A stretch of 64,000 bases of DNA from Sphaerobacter sp. (lineage in GTDB: Bacteria; Chloroflexota; Chloroflexia; Thermomicrobiales; Thermomicrobiaceae): the NCBI GenBank assembly GCA_029961075.1, contig JASBVL010000128.1, forward strand, positions 1 through 64,000, written 5' to 3'. The notes under the pieces were generated by a model. The model saw nothing but the letters and a program-made list of their open reading frames with translations, was not told the DNA's origin and searched no databases. The stretch's first letter is position 1, and each line of letters opens with the position of its first letter. Shown here in pieces: positions 17,579 through 26,219 of this stretch. A program made the translations under genes and the position numbers.

Positions 17579-18318
17579 ACGGAGTCGACCTGCGGGGCAA
17601 GGTGGCGCTGGTGACCGGCGCGGGCAGCGGGCTGGGCGCGGCGACCGCGCGCGCCTTCTCCCAGGCGGGCTGCGCTGTGGCCTGCCTGGACATCGACGCC
17701 GCGGCCGCGCGCAGCGTCGCGGGTGAGCTCGCCGCCGCCGACGCGGAGGCGCTGCCGATCGGCTGCGACGTGAGCGACGCGGACGCGACGGCCCGCGCGG
17801 TCGCCGCGGTGGTCGAGCGCTGGGGCCGGCTGGATGTGCTTGTCAACTGCGCCGCGATCGACCACACCCGGCCAGTCGCGGAGCTGTCGATCGCCCAGTG
17901 GGATGCGGTCATCGCCGTGAACCTGCGGGGGCCGTTCCTCCTCGCCCGGCTGGCCTTCCCGATCATGGCGCGGCAGGGGGGCGGGCACATCGTCAACGTC
18001 GCCTCGACCGCGGCGACCCGTGCCTGGGCCAACGCCGCGGCCTACCACGCCTCCAAATGGGGGCTGGTCGGCTTCAGCCGCGGCCTTGGCGTCGAGGGGC
18101 GGCCCCACGGCATCCGGGTCACGACCGTGATCCCCGGCGGCATGCGGACCCACTTCTTCGACCGCTTCGTCGAGCAGGGCATCCCGCTGCCGGACGAGCG
18201 GAACCTGCAGGACCCGGCCGTCGTCGCGGCGACGATCCTCTTCGCCGTGACGCTGCCGCCCGAGTCCGCCGTGCAGGAGGTCATCGTAACGCCGCTGACC
18301 GAGACGAGCTGGCCATGA
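17569..18318 (+). CDS. Short-chain dehydrogenase/reductase
   Basis: A 249-residue classical SDR. The cofactor motif is VTGAGSGLGAA, followed by a conserved NCAAI (NNAG equivalent), the catalytic serine region VNVASTAATR, and YHASK carrying the catalytic Tyr and Lys. Context suggests a sugar or nucleotide-sugar oxidoreductase, but the sequence is FabG-like rather than an extended SDR. It is therefore not an HldD-type epimerase. ATG 17569 is inside the previous gene's end. Confidence 0.88.
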   Translation: MGLNGVDLRGKVALVTGAGSGLGAATARAFSQAGCAVACLDIDAAAARSVAGELAAADAEALPIGCDVSDADATARAVAAVVERWGRLDVLVNCAAIDHTRPVAELSIAQWDAVIAVNLRGPFLLARLAFPIMARQGGGHIVNVASTAATRAWANAAAYHASKWGLVGFSRGLGVEGRPHGIRVTTVIPGGMRTHFFDRFVEQGIPLPDERNLQDPAVVAATILFAVTLPPESAVQEVIVTPLTETSWP

Positions 18319-18326
18319 AGTGCATT

Positions 18327-18457
18327 CCGTACTGCGTACTCCGTATTCCGTGCTCCGTGTGCTCCCCTCTCCCAAAGTTGGGAGAGGGGCCGGGGGTGAG
18401 GGGTGACTCACCACGAACGACGCAACACGCAATACGGAGTACGCAGTACGCCTGACG
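18327..18457. repeat. Heptamer-arm nested palindrome, copy 1
   Basis: Left arm 18327-18361 has five 7-nt units (CCGTACT, GCGTACT, CCGTATT, CCGTGCT, CCGTGTG). The core palindrome is at 18364-18389, and the right arm at 18409-18457 has seven inverted units. Positions 18328-18352 and 18426-18450 are reverse complements at 24 of 25 positions. Confidence 0.9.
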
Positions 18458-18477
18458 CACCCAGGATGGAGTCGCAC

Positions 18478-19626
18478 ATGGTGATCGTGCGCGCACCGGT
18501 CCGCATCAGCTTCGGCGGGGGCGGGACCGACCTCCCGGCCTACTACCGCCGCTACGGCGGCCTCGTCGTGAGCGCGGCGATTGACCGCTACGCCTACGTC
18601 GTGGCGCGCCGCCCGGTCGACGGCGGCGTCCACCTGGCCTCGGCCAACTATGGCCGCTGGGAGCACCACCCGCCCGGCAGGCGCCCGCCGCTCACCGGGC
18701 CGCTGGCCCTGCCGCGGGCCGCGGTCGCCTGGTTCGCCGAGGCGGGCCTCCTGGCGGAGGGCGTCGACCTCTTCGTCGCGTCGGAGGTGCCGCCCGGCAC
18801 CGGCCTCGGCTCCTCCAGCGCCGTGGCCGTCGCCCTGACGCAGGCGCTGAGCGCCTATGCCGGGCTGCCGCTCGCCCCGGGCGCTGCGGCCGAGATCGCG
18901 TGCGGTCTGGAGATCGACCGGCTCGGAATGCCGATCGGCAAGCAGGATCAGTACGCCAGCGCCTTCGGCAGGCTGAACGTGATCGAGTTCGCCGCCGACG
19001 GCGTGCGCGTCCAGCCGCTCGGGCTCCCCGGCGATGTGGCCGCCGCCCTCGCCGCGCGGCTCCTCCTGTTCTCCACCGGGCGCACCCGCCATGCGGCGCG
19101 ACTCCTCGCGCAGCAGCGGGCCGACACCGAGACCAGGCCGGCGACGATCGCCGCGCTCCACCGGCTCAAGGCCCTCGCCGCCGCCATGGCCGAGGCCTTG
19201 ACGGCCCACGACCTCGACCGCTTCGGGTGCCTGCTGGACCGGGCCTGGCAGGCGAAGCAGCGCGTCTCACGCCGGGTGAGCACCCCGGAGATCGACCGCT
19301 GGTACGCGGCGGCCCGGGAGGCTGGCGCGCTCGGCGGCAAGATCACCGGCGCCGGGGGCGGCGGCTTCCTCCTGCTCTACTGCCCGCCCCGGCGCCAGGG
19401 CGAGCTGCGCGCCGCCCTGGCCGCGCTCGGCCTCCGTGAGCTCCGGTTCGCCTTCGACCATGACGGCGCGCGGCTCATCGCCGACCCGGAGGCGACCGGC
19501 AGCCCCATCGCCGGCACCGCGCATTTCGCCGGTAGGGGCGGGGCGTGTCGAATGGAGCACCGCCCGGTGTGGCACAGCGGCTCGGCGGGCGGGGACAAGC
19601 CCCCCGACCGGAGCCACTCAGGATAA
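18478..19626 (+). CDS. hddA: GHMP kinase, D-glycero-alpha-D-manno-heptose 7-phosphate kinase-like
   Basis: A 382-residue GHMP kinase. Motifs are RAPVRISFGGGGTDLPAYY (typical of HddA/FKP-type sugar kinases), the ATP loop VPPGTGLGSSSAVAVAL, and KITGAGGGGFLLLY. HddA phosphorylates the alpha anomer of heptose 7-phosphate on the way to GDP-heptose. HldE, acting on the beta anomer, is in the same cluster; no HddC guanylyltransferase is visible. ATG 18478 is chosen for GGAG six bases upstream; ATG 18466 is possible. The final 35 or so residues read through a GTAGGGGCGGGG-type repeat. Confidence 0.82.
   Translation: MVIVRAPVRISFGGGGTDLPAYYRRYGGLVVSAAIDRYAYVVARRPVDGGVHLASANYGRWEHHPPGRRPPLTGPLALPRAAVAWFAEAGLLAEGVDLFVASEVPPGTGLGSSSAVAVALTQALSAYAGLPLAPGAAAEIACGLEIDRLGMPIGKQDQYASAFGRLNVIEFAADGVRVQPLGLPGDVAAALAARLLLFSTGRTRHAARLLAQQRADTETRPATIAALHRLKALAAAMAEALTAHDLDRFGCLLDRAWQAKQRVSRRVSTPEIDRWYAAAREAGALGGKITGAGGGGFLLLYCPPRRQGELRAALAALGLRELRFAFDHDGARLIADPEATGSPIAGTAHFAGRGGACRMEHRPVWHSGSAGGDKPPDRSHSG
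19540..19600. repeat. GTAGGGGCGGGG-type repeat inside the hddA 3' end
   Basis: GGTAGGGGCGGGGC followed by TCGAATGGAGCACCGCCC. Near matches lie at 41677-41752 (inverted) and about 48683-48720. It lies within the kinase reading frame. Confidence 0.55.
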
Positions 19627-19647
19627 CGAGCACGAAGGAGCCTGAGC

Positions 19648-20274
19648 ATGCGAGATGAGATCGAACGGTACTGGCGCGAGGTCGCGCTCCTCGCCGAGGC
19701 GATGCCCGTTGCCGATCTGGCGCGGGCCGCCGATCTGCTGCTCGACTGTCGCGCGCGCGACGGCACCGTGTTCGTCGTCGGCAACGGCGGCAGCGCCGCG
19801 ACCGCCTCGCACTTCGCCTGCGACCTGGCCAAGGGGACGCGCCAGCCCGGGCAGCGGCCCTTCCGCGTCGTCCCGCTCACCGACAACATGCCGCTCGTGA
19901 CCGCCTGGGCCAACGACGCCAGCTACGAGCGGATCTTCGCCGAGCAGTTGGCGCCGCTGGTGCGGCCGGGCGACGTGCTGGTCGCGATCAGCGCCAGCGG
20001 CAACTCCGCCAACGTGCTCGCGGCCGCGCGCGTGGCGCGCCGCGCCGGCGCCGTGACGATCGCGCTGACCGGCCGCGGGGGTGGCACCCTGCGCCGGCTG
20101 GCCGATCTCGCCGTCTGCGTCCCCTCCGAGACGATCGAGCAGGTCGAAGACGCGCACCTGATCGTCGCCCACAGCCTGTGCGTGGCCCTGCGCCACCACC
20201 GTCGCGCCGCGGCCCCGGTCCGCCCGCTGCTGCACGATCCGGTCGGCCTCCCGGCCGGGGCCGAGCTGGATTGA
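19648..20274 (+). CDS. gmhA: Sedoheptulose-7-phosphate isomerase (second copy)
   Basis: A 208-residue SIS protein of the same family as the gene at 8164, with VVGNGGSAATASHFACDL and ISASGNSANVL. The two differ throughout, so this is an old paralogue rather than a recent duplication. It sits next to the HddA-like kinase, while the first copy sits next to GmhB/HldE, as if each heptose branch had its own isomerase (inference). AAGGAG precedes the ATG. It is the last gene of the cluster; an imperfect hairpin at about 20331-20391 may end transcription. Confidence 0.87.
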   Translation: MRDEIERYWREVALLAEAMPVADLARAADLLLDCRARDGTVFVVGNGGSAATASHFACDLAKGTRQPGQRPFRVVPLTDNMPLVTAWANDASYERIFAEQLAPLVRPGDVLVAISASGNSANVLAAARVARRAGAVTIALTGRGGGTLRRLADLAVCVPSETIEQVEDAHLIVAHSLCVALRHHRRAAAPVRPLLHDPVGLPAGAELD

Positions 20275-20446
20275 GGCGCGCCGACCGCGCCGTCACCCCG
20301 CGCGGCCGGGCGTCGCCGACGCGGCACCCGGCGGAGCCACCACCGGCACAAAGTGTGCATGCCTGTCGGTGGGCTCGGCTCCGTCGCCGCGGGCACGGCG
20401 CGACCGGAGCCCACGTCAACGGCTCGAGTCACGGGGAGGATAGGTG

Positions 20447-20953
20447 ATGGACAAGACGACGTTCGTGAACCTGGTGCGCGAGCGGCTGGGCGACCGCTTC
20501 GCCGCCACCCCGGATGAATGCATCCGCGCGGTCTTCCAGACGCTGCACGAGCGGCTCCCCGAGGGGCAGGCCGGCCACATCGCCGCGCACCTGCCGCAGG
20601 CGTTGCAGGACGAGTGGGCGCTCGGTGCCGCGGAGATGCTCCGGCGCCGCGCGACCGGCGCCGTGGAGGCGTACGACCGCGAGGAGTTCCTGGACCGGGT
20701 CCGGCAGCGGGCCGGGCTGGGGTCGGTCGACGAGGCGGTCCACGCGACCCGCGCCGTCTTCGCGGCCCTGCAGGCAGCCATCCCGGAGAAGGACCGCCGC
20801 GACACGGCCGGGGCGCTGCCGGCGGCCCTGCGCGGGCTCTGGGAGACGGCGGCGGTGCAGGGAACGGAACCCCGGCCGGATCCCGCCGGGCAACAGTACG
20901 AGGATCAATGGCTCCCCAGCGAGACGCCGGAGCAGCCGGGCGAGCCGCACTGA
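20447..20953 (+). CDS. DUF2267 protein
   Basis: A 168-residue protein with two DUF2267-like alpha-helical repeats: FVNLVRERLG...LPEGQAGHIAAHLP and EFLDRVRQRAGL...IPEKDRRDTAGALP. The family is often found with stress proteins; function is unknown. The C-terminus is acidic and proline-rich. GGGGAGGA lies six bases before ATG 20447 (a GTG at 20444 is less likely). No signal or membrane segment. Confidence 0.85.
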   Translation: MDKTTFVNLVRERLGDRFAATPDECIRAVFQTLHERLPEGQAGHIAAHLPQALQDEWALGAAEMLRRRATGAVEAYDREEFLDRVRQRAGLGSVDEAVHATRAVFAALQAAIPEKDRRDTAGALPAALRGLWETAAVQGTEPRPDPAGQQYEDQWLPSETPEQPGEPH

Positions 20954-20977
20954 GGCGGCCACGCGCCGGAAACGCGA

Positions 20978-21003
20978 CTGGCCCCGGGAGACCCCGGGGC
21001 CAG
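20978..21003. terminator. Bidirectional terminator hairpin
   Basis: Perfect 11-bp stem (20978-20988 with 20993-21003) and a 4-nt loop, lying between convergent genes. Confidence 0.75.
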
Positions 21004-21029
21004 CCTCGTTGCAGGCGGGAGCACGTCGC

Positions 21030-22220
21030 CTAGACCGGGACGAGCTGATCCTCGAGCCGCTTGGAGCGCTTGGTGATGACCTCCGGCCGCTCCTTGCCGA
21101 CGATGACCGTGTCGTCGTGGCGGAAGCCGCCGAGGCCGTAGATATAGATGCCCGGCTCGCAGGAGTAGACCTCGTTCTCCCGGAACGGGCGATAGTTGAA
21201 CGGCATGTCCTCCGGGAACTCGTGCCCCTTGATCCCCATGCCGTGCCCGGTCCGGTGGCGGATGTACTCGCCGAAGCCGGCCTCCTCGTACACCCGCTGG
21301 GCCGCCGCGTCGGCGTTGGCGACCGTGTTGCCGGCCACCATCTGCGCCGCGGCCGCCTCGCAGGCCGCGGTCGCGGCCTCGAAGGCCCGCCGGGCCAGGT
21401 CGTTCTTCGGCTGCCCGATGAACAGGGTGCGCTCGTTCTCCACCACCAGCCCGGCGAGCCGGCCGATGATGATGTTGACGACCACGTCACCCTCCTGGAA
21501 CCGGGCGCCGCAGTCCGCGCCGGTGCCGTGCGGGGCGGCCGAGGCCGGGCCGCTCAGCGAGAAGACGCGCGGCTCAAAGCGCGCCTCGGGGTAGCGGCGT
21601 GCCCCCTCCTCGGCCATCAGCGCGGCGATCTTCAGGTCGAAGGCCGCGACCAGCTCGCCCGGCTTGACCAGCTCCATGTAGCGGTCCTGCGCCCAGTCGG
21701 TCAGCTCGGCGCACTTCCGCATGATCTCCAGCTCTTCCGGATACTTGTCCTCCCGCATCCGGATCAGGCGGCGCGTGACGTCGACGAACTCCAGCTCGGG
21801 CATGACCGCCTTGAGCGCGGCCGGGCCGCTCCCCTCGACGCCCACCTTGCCGCGCTTGATCCCCCGCGCGCGCAGCTTCTCCGCCAGGAGATGCGCCCAG
21901 TAGTCGCGCGTGTGGGTGCGCGGGAACGAGCGCGGGTGCTCCAGGTAGATGGCGTAGTCACGGATGAAGAGGCTGCCCCGCTCCTCGGCCATCATCAGGT
22001 GATGGGTCGAGAGCTCGTTCATGACCAGGAACGGCTCGGCCTCCCGCGGGATGACCAGCGCCACCGGGCGCTCCCACGGCTCGACGTCGAGGTGGAAGCC
22101 GGACAACATGTAGAAGTTGTTCGGCTCCGACACGATCAGCGCCGCGAGCCCCTCCTCCGCAAGGTATTCGCGGATCAGCCGGTGGCGGTCCGCGAAGACG
22201 TGCTGCGGTACGAACACCAT
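21030..22220 (-). CDS. M24 (Xaa-Pro peptidase/creatinase-fold) protein with altered metal site
   Basis: A 396-residue pita-bread-fold protein. HRTGHGMGIKGHE and SCEPGIYIYGLGGF identify the M24 family. The segment that normally carries two metal-binding aspartates (VDxG...SDxTRT) reads VVNIIIGRLAGLVVENERT, and the last ligand region is RHDDTVIV instead of RxEDT. It is therefore probably not a standard dimetal aminopeptidase and may be creatinase-like. Last gene of the peptide-transport operon, 27 nt after the permease gene. GGAAGGAG supports ATG 22220. Confidence 0.82.
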   Translation of the reverse strand: MVFVPQHVFADRHRLIREYLAEEGLAALIVSEPNNFYMLSGFHLDVEPWERPVALVIPREAEPFLVMNELSTHHLMMAEERGSLFIRDYAIYLEHPRSFPRTHTRDYWAHLLAEKLRARGIKRGKVGVEGSGPAALKAVMPELEFVDVTRRLIRMREDKYPEELEIMRKCAELTDWAQDRYMELVKPGELVAAFDLKIAALMAEEGARRYPEARFEPRVFSLSGPASAAPHGTGADCGARFQEGDVVVNIIIGRLAGLVVENERTLFIGQPKNDLARRAFEAATAACEAAAAQMVAGNTVANADAAAQRVYEEAGFGEYIRHRTGHGMGIKGHEFPEDMPFNYRPFRENEVYSCEPGIYIYGLGGFRHDDTVIVGKERPEVITKRSKRLEDQLVPV

Positions 22221-22247
22221 CGAGGGAGAACTCCTTCCTCTGCCCAC

Positions 22248-23123
22248 TCAGATCTTCAGTCGCGGGTCGAGCACGTCGCGCAGCCAGTCCCCTGCGGTGT
22301 TGACGGCGAGCGCGACGAGCGCGAGGGCGAGTCCTGGGAGCGTCACGAGCCACCAGGCGTTGAAGATGTACTTCATGCCCTCACTGATCATGCTGCCCCA
22401 GGCGGGTGTCGGCGGCTGGACGCCGAAGCCGAGGAAGCTGATGCTCGCCTCGGCCACGATGAAGCGCGCCACCTGGAGGGTGCTGATCACGATGAGCGGG
22501 GTGGCGATGTTCGGCAGCAGGTGGCGCAGCATGATCCGGAGGTTGCCGGCGCCGACCACCCGCGCCGCCTCGACGAACTCCCGCTCCCGGAGCACCAGGA
22601 TCTCACCGCGGGCGATCCGGGCGTATTCCACCCACCCGGCGATCACCAGCGTGATGATGATGTTCCGCAGCCCCAGACCGATGATCGCGTTGATCACCAA
22701 CGCGAGGAGGATGAAGGGGAAGGAGAGCTGGACGTCCGCCAGGCGCATCAGGATCGTGTCGATCCAGCGGCCGTAGTAGGCGGCCAGCACGCCGATCGCC
22801 GTCCCGATGGCCCCGCCGACGACGACCGAGACGAAGCCCACCACCAGCGAGATGCGCGAGCCGAGCAGGAGCCGGTCCAGCACGTCCCGCCCCATCTGGT
22901 CAGTCCCCAGCGGGTGGCCCGCGGTCAGGGGCGGCTTGAGGCGCACCCCGTAGTTCGGGCGGTTCACGTCGCCGTCGACCAGCAGCGGGGCCAGGATGGC
23001 CAGCAGCACGACGGCGGCGAGGAAGAGCACGGCGGCCAGCGCCCAGTAGTCCCGGGTCAGCGCGCTGCGGAAGCGGGTCAGCCTGCCGCGTGTGGCGGCG
23101 CGCGGAAGCGCTTTCGCTGTCAT
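22248..23123 (-). CDS. Peptide/nickel-type ABC transporter permease (DppC-like)
   Basis: A 291-residue permease with about six membrane helices. The N-terminal periplasmic portion carries HPLGTDQMGRDVLDRLL, a DppC/OppC hallmark, and the cytoplasmic EAA loop reads EFVEAARVVGAGNLRIMLRH. It forms the channel with the DppB-like protein. Its ATG overlaps the preceding stop by 4 nt. No ATPase gene is present in the window, so the ATPases must be encoded elsewhere or shared. Confidence 0.92.
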   Translation of the reverse strand: MTAKALPRAATRGRLTRFRSALTRDYWALAAVLFLAAVVLLAILAPLLVDGDVNRPNYGVRLKPPLTAGHPLGTDQMGRDVLDRLLLGSRISLVVGFVSVVVGGAIGTAIGVLAAYYGRWIDTILMRLADVQLSFPFILLALVINAIIGLGLRNIIITLVIAGWVEYARIARGEILVLREREFVEAARVVGAGNLRIMLRHLLPNIATPLIVISTLQVARFIVAEASISFLGFGVQPPTPAWGSMISEGMKYIFNAWWLVTLPGLALALVALAVNTAGDWLRDVLDPRLKI

Positions 23124-24037
23124 GAGACTCGCACCTGCGGATTCACCCATGCGTAGCAGATGTCGGCCAGCAGGTTCGCCACCGTGTAGACCACGGCGAA
23201 CAGGACGACCGACGCCTCCACCACCGCGAAGTCGCGGTTGAGCAGGGCCTGCACGGTCACCCGACCCACGCCCGGCCAGGCAAACATCTGCTCAATGACC
23301 ACGGCGCCGCCCAGCAGCCGGCCGATCTCGAGCGCAGTCGTCGTGATGAGCGAGATGCTGGCGTTCTTGAAGGCGTGCCCCCAAATGACGCGGGTCGGGC
23401 TCAGGCCTTTGGCGTGGGCGGTCCGGATGTAGTCCTGACGCAGGACGTCGAGCATCGCCGATCGCGTGAGCCGGGCGTAGCGGGCGACGCTGGCCGCCGC
23501 GAGCGCGACCGCCGGCATGATGAGCTGCTCCCAACTGCCCCGGCCGCTGGTCGGCAGCCACTTCAGCGCGACCGCGAACAGGAGGATCAGGAGGATGCCC
23601 AACCAGAAGTTGGGCACCGCCTGCCCGATCACCGCGAGCAGCCCCGCCAGCCGGTCCCACACCGAGCCATGGCGCACGGCGGCCAGCATCCCCAGCGGGA
23701 TGCCGACCGCCAGCGAGATCCCCAGCGCCGCGACCCCCAGCTCCAGCGTGGCCGGCAGCCGCTCCACGACCACGGCGGTAGCGGGACGGTGCAGGCGGGT
23801 CGACTCACCGAAGTCGCCCCGCAGCGCGTCCCGCATGTACCGCCCGTACTGGACCCAGAGCGGATCGTTGAACCCCATCCGCTCCCGGATCTCGTCGAGG
23901 TCCTTGGCCGAGGTGTCCATCGGCGCGAACAGCAGCACCGGGTCGCCCGTCAGGCGGAGCATGAAGAACACCGCCGTGACGGCCAGGAAGACCACGAACA
24001 CGCCGTAGATCAGCCGGGTGACGATGAAGCGCTGCAT
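23120..24037 (-). CDS. Peptide/nickel-type ABC transporter permease (DppB-like)
   Basis: A 305-residue permease. The N-terminus FIVTRLIYGVFVVF and GDPVLLFAP are typical of DppB, and the EAA loop is DYIRTAHAKGLSPTRVIWGHAF. It has six membrane segments and a final LLADICYAWVNPQVR characteristic of the family. The gene begins 14 nt downstream of the binding-protein gene and overlaps the next permease. Confidence 0.93.
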   Translation of the reverse strand: MQRFIVTRLIYGVFVVFLAVTAVFFMLRLTGDPVLLFAPMDTSAKDLDEIRERMGFNDPLWVQYGRYMRDALRGDFGESTRLHRPATAVVVERLPATLELGVAALGISLAVGIPLGMLAAVRHGSVWDRLAGLLAVIGQAVPNFWLGILLILLFAVALKWLPTSGRGSWEQLIMPAVALAAASVARYARLTRSAMLDVLRQDYIRTAHAKGLSPTRVIWGHAFKNASISLITTTALEIGRLLGGAVVIEQMFAWPGVGRVTVQALLNRDFAVVEASVVLFAVVYTVANLLADICYAWVNPQVRVS

Positions 24038-24051
24038 CCCGTCGCCTCGAC

Positions 24052-25782
24052 CTAGCCGTGCTTCGGACCGGTCTTCGGCCCGCTCGCCTGGCGCGGCTTG
24101 ACCGTGCCGAGGAAGAGCGACTCATCCACGCGCGGCGTCCACTCCACCTTGTTCGAGACGCCGTAGATGTCGTGCTGCTGCCACAGGAAGAGCCAGCCGG
24201 CGTCCTCCCAGACCGCCCGCTGCACCTGGTTCCACAGCTCCTGCCGCCGCTCCGGGTTGACCGTCTTCGACGCCTCGGCAATGAGCTTCTCCACCTCGGG
24301 GTTGGTATAGCCGCTGTAGGTCGAGTCGCCCACGAACAGGTAGCGCAGCGTCCCCTCGGCGTCGAGCGCCGGTCCCCAGCCGAGGTAGAACGCGTCGCCG
24401 GTCCGCCGGTTCACGATCTTGTCCAGGTGCGTGCCCCACTCGTTGTACTGCACCTGGACCCGGAAGCCGAGCTGCTCCAGCTCGGCCGCGATCGCCTGCG
24501 CGGCGTCGGTGTCCATCGGGTAGCGGCCCTGCGGCGAGTCGAGGACGATCTGCGTCCCCGGCTGGATCCCGGCCTCCTCCAGCAGTTGCTTGGCCTTCTC
24601 CGGGTCATAGGGGTAGGGCTCGATGCTCGGGTCGACTTCCGGGTTGATTTTCGAGAGCGCGCCGGCCATGCGGGTCGCGTGCCCCTGGAACACCCCCTCG
24701 ATGATCGCGTCGACGTTCACCCCGTAGTTGATCGCCTGGCGCACCCGCTTGTCGGCCATGATGCTGCCCTCGCGGTTGTTCACCAGGGCCACGTAGTTGA
24801 TGCGCGACGAGGGGATCTCGATGGCGCGGGCCACGCCGCTGCTGTTGACGCGCTCGATCGCGTCCACCGGGACGTCCTTGATGATGTCGACCTCCCCGGC
24901 CAGCAGCGCCGAGAGCCGCGAGGCGAACTCCGGGATGTAGCGGAACTCGAGCTCCTTGACCGCCACCGGCCCCCGCCAGTAGTCGGGGTTCTGCTCGAGC
25001 AGCAGGTGCTCGTCCCGCACCCACTCCTTGAACTTGAAGGGCCCCGTCCCGACCGGGTTCTGCGAGACGTACTCGATGCCCTTCTCCGCCAGGTACTTCG
25101 GCGGGATCGGGTAGAGCTCGGCCAGGCGCGTCGGCATGATCGGGTAGGGCTCCGACGTCTTCAGCCGGACCGTCATCGGGTCGACGACCGTGATCTCGGT
25201 GATCGGCTTCCACCGCTCGAGATAGTGGCTCTTGTTGGCCGGGTCCAGCGCGTACTCGAGCGACACCTTGATGGCCTCGGCGTCGAAGGGCTCGCCGTTA
25301 TGGAACTTGATGCCCTCCTTGACGATCTTGATCTCCCAGGTCAGATCGTCGATCGAGGTCAGCTCGCCGAGCCAGGGCCCGACCTTGAAGTTGTTGTCCG
25401 GGTCGCGCCGCAGCACCGGGTCAAAGATGTTCTCGAGCTGCCAGGTGGTGGTGGCGTCGACGATCGTGTTGGGCATCAGCGTCCGGGCGTCGGCGCCGAG
25501 CGCGACCACCACGCGGTCGAGCGTGCCGCCGCTGCCCGTCGCGCCGGAGCCGCCGGAGGCCGCGGGGCTCGCGGACGGCGTGGCACCCGTGCCGCGGGAG
25601 GAGCCGCCGGACGAGCCGGTGCTGGTCGCCTCCTCCTCGCCGCCGCCGCACGCCGCCAGGATCGCCGCGATGCTCGTGGCGCTCAGGCCGAGCGCCCCGG
25701 CTCGCTTGATGAACTCACGCCGGCTGACCCGGCCGGTCAGCAGGTCGTAGATGATCCCGTTGAACTCCCGCGGTGTGGCCAT
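24052..25782 (-). CDS. Family 5 substrate-binding lipoprotein of the peptide ABC transporter
   Basis: A 576-residue extracellular binding protein. It has a Tat-type signal (SRREFIK, residues 20-26) and a lipobox ILAAC (C45). A Ser/Gly/Thr-rich linker follows, then the family 5 fold (GVFQGHATRMAG, YPYDPEKAKQLLEEAGI). Tat export of a lipoprotein is common in this lineage. It feeds oligopeptides or a related substrate to the two permeases downstream. GAGGAGGA precedes the ATG. First gene after a long leader (25783-26213). Confidence 0.93.
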   Translation of the reverse strand: MATPREFNGIIYDLLTGRVSRREFIKRAGALGLSATSIAAILAACGGGEEEATSTGSSGGSSRGTGATPSASPAASGGSGATGSGGTLDRVVVALGADARTLMPNTIVDATTTWQLENIFDPVLRRDPDNNFKVGPWLGELTSIDDLTWEIKIVKEGIKFHNGEPFDAEAIKVSLEYALDPANKSHYLERWKPITEITVVDPMTVRLKTSEPYPIMPTRLAELYPIPPKYLAEKGIEYVSQNPVGTGPFKFKEWVRDEHLLLEQNPDYWRGPVAVKELEFRYIPEFASRLSALLAGEVDIIKDVPVDAIERVNSSGVARAIEIPSSRINYVALVNNREGSIMADKRVRQAINYGVNVDAIIEGVFQGHATRMAGALSKINPEVDPSIEPYPYDPEKAKQLLEEAGIQPGTQIVLDSPQGRYPMDTDAAQAIAAELEQLGFRVQVQYNEWGTHLDKIVNRRTGDAFYLGWGPALDAEGTLRYLFVGDSTYSGYTNPEVEKLIAEASKTVNPERRQELWNQVQRAVWEDAGWLFLWQQHDIYGVSNKVEWTPRVDESLFLGTVKPRQASGPKTGPKHG

Positions 25783-26213
25783 CGACCAGATCCTCCTCAG
25801 TCAACCAAACCGTGGACGTGCAGCACGTCCTGCCTTCCTGAGCCGCGCGTCGCTGCGCGGTCAGCCGTCACGCTCAGTCGAGCACGCCTGCCACGCCACC
25901 GACAGGCGTGTCCCAGCGGCTCCCCGGTGAGCACACGGTCATGCCCTCGGACACACCACCCGCCGGGTGGATGGATCCCGCATCGCTGGGTGGGTGATGA
26001 GCAGGTTGGACGGTGTGGGATACCAGCACACGTATGGTCAGATGCGCCGATCGACCGGCGCCTTGGCGAGACTGACCCGACACCCGCTCCGCTTCTCTTG
26101 GTGTGGCCGGATCCCGCTGCGCGCTCAGCGGTCCCACGCGGATCCGGCCGTCTCTACCTGCTGCAAGTTGACGAAGACACAGCCTGCGTGCGCGAGACGC
26201 CTGGTGACATGCC
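25783..26213 (-). promoter_or_regulatory. Long structured 5' leader of the peptide-transport operon
   Basis: About 430 nt of minus-strand leader without a gene. It contains an arm pair GGCCGGATCC/GGATCCGGCC (26105-26149 region) enclosing a second stem, CGCTG...CAGCG. Near the start codon are CCGCGC...GCGCGG at 25843-25860 and the 17-nt palindrome GGACGTGCAGCACGTCC at 25814-25830. No known riboswitch consensus was recognised. Confidence 0.5.
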
Positions 26214-26219
26214 GCCGCG

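Noticed and set aside
17569-18318. The SDR as the missing HldD heptose epimerase
   Set aside because: It is a short classical SDR with TGxxxGxG and YxxxK in FabG spacing; HldD is an extended SDR with a different cofactor motif and greater length.
25783-26213. Known riboswitch or T-box in the peptide-operon leader
   Set aside because: Checked by eye for T-box, TPP, cobalamin and FMN consensus strings; GGGTGG-like and CTGAG-like matches are isolated and lack the required partner motifs.
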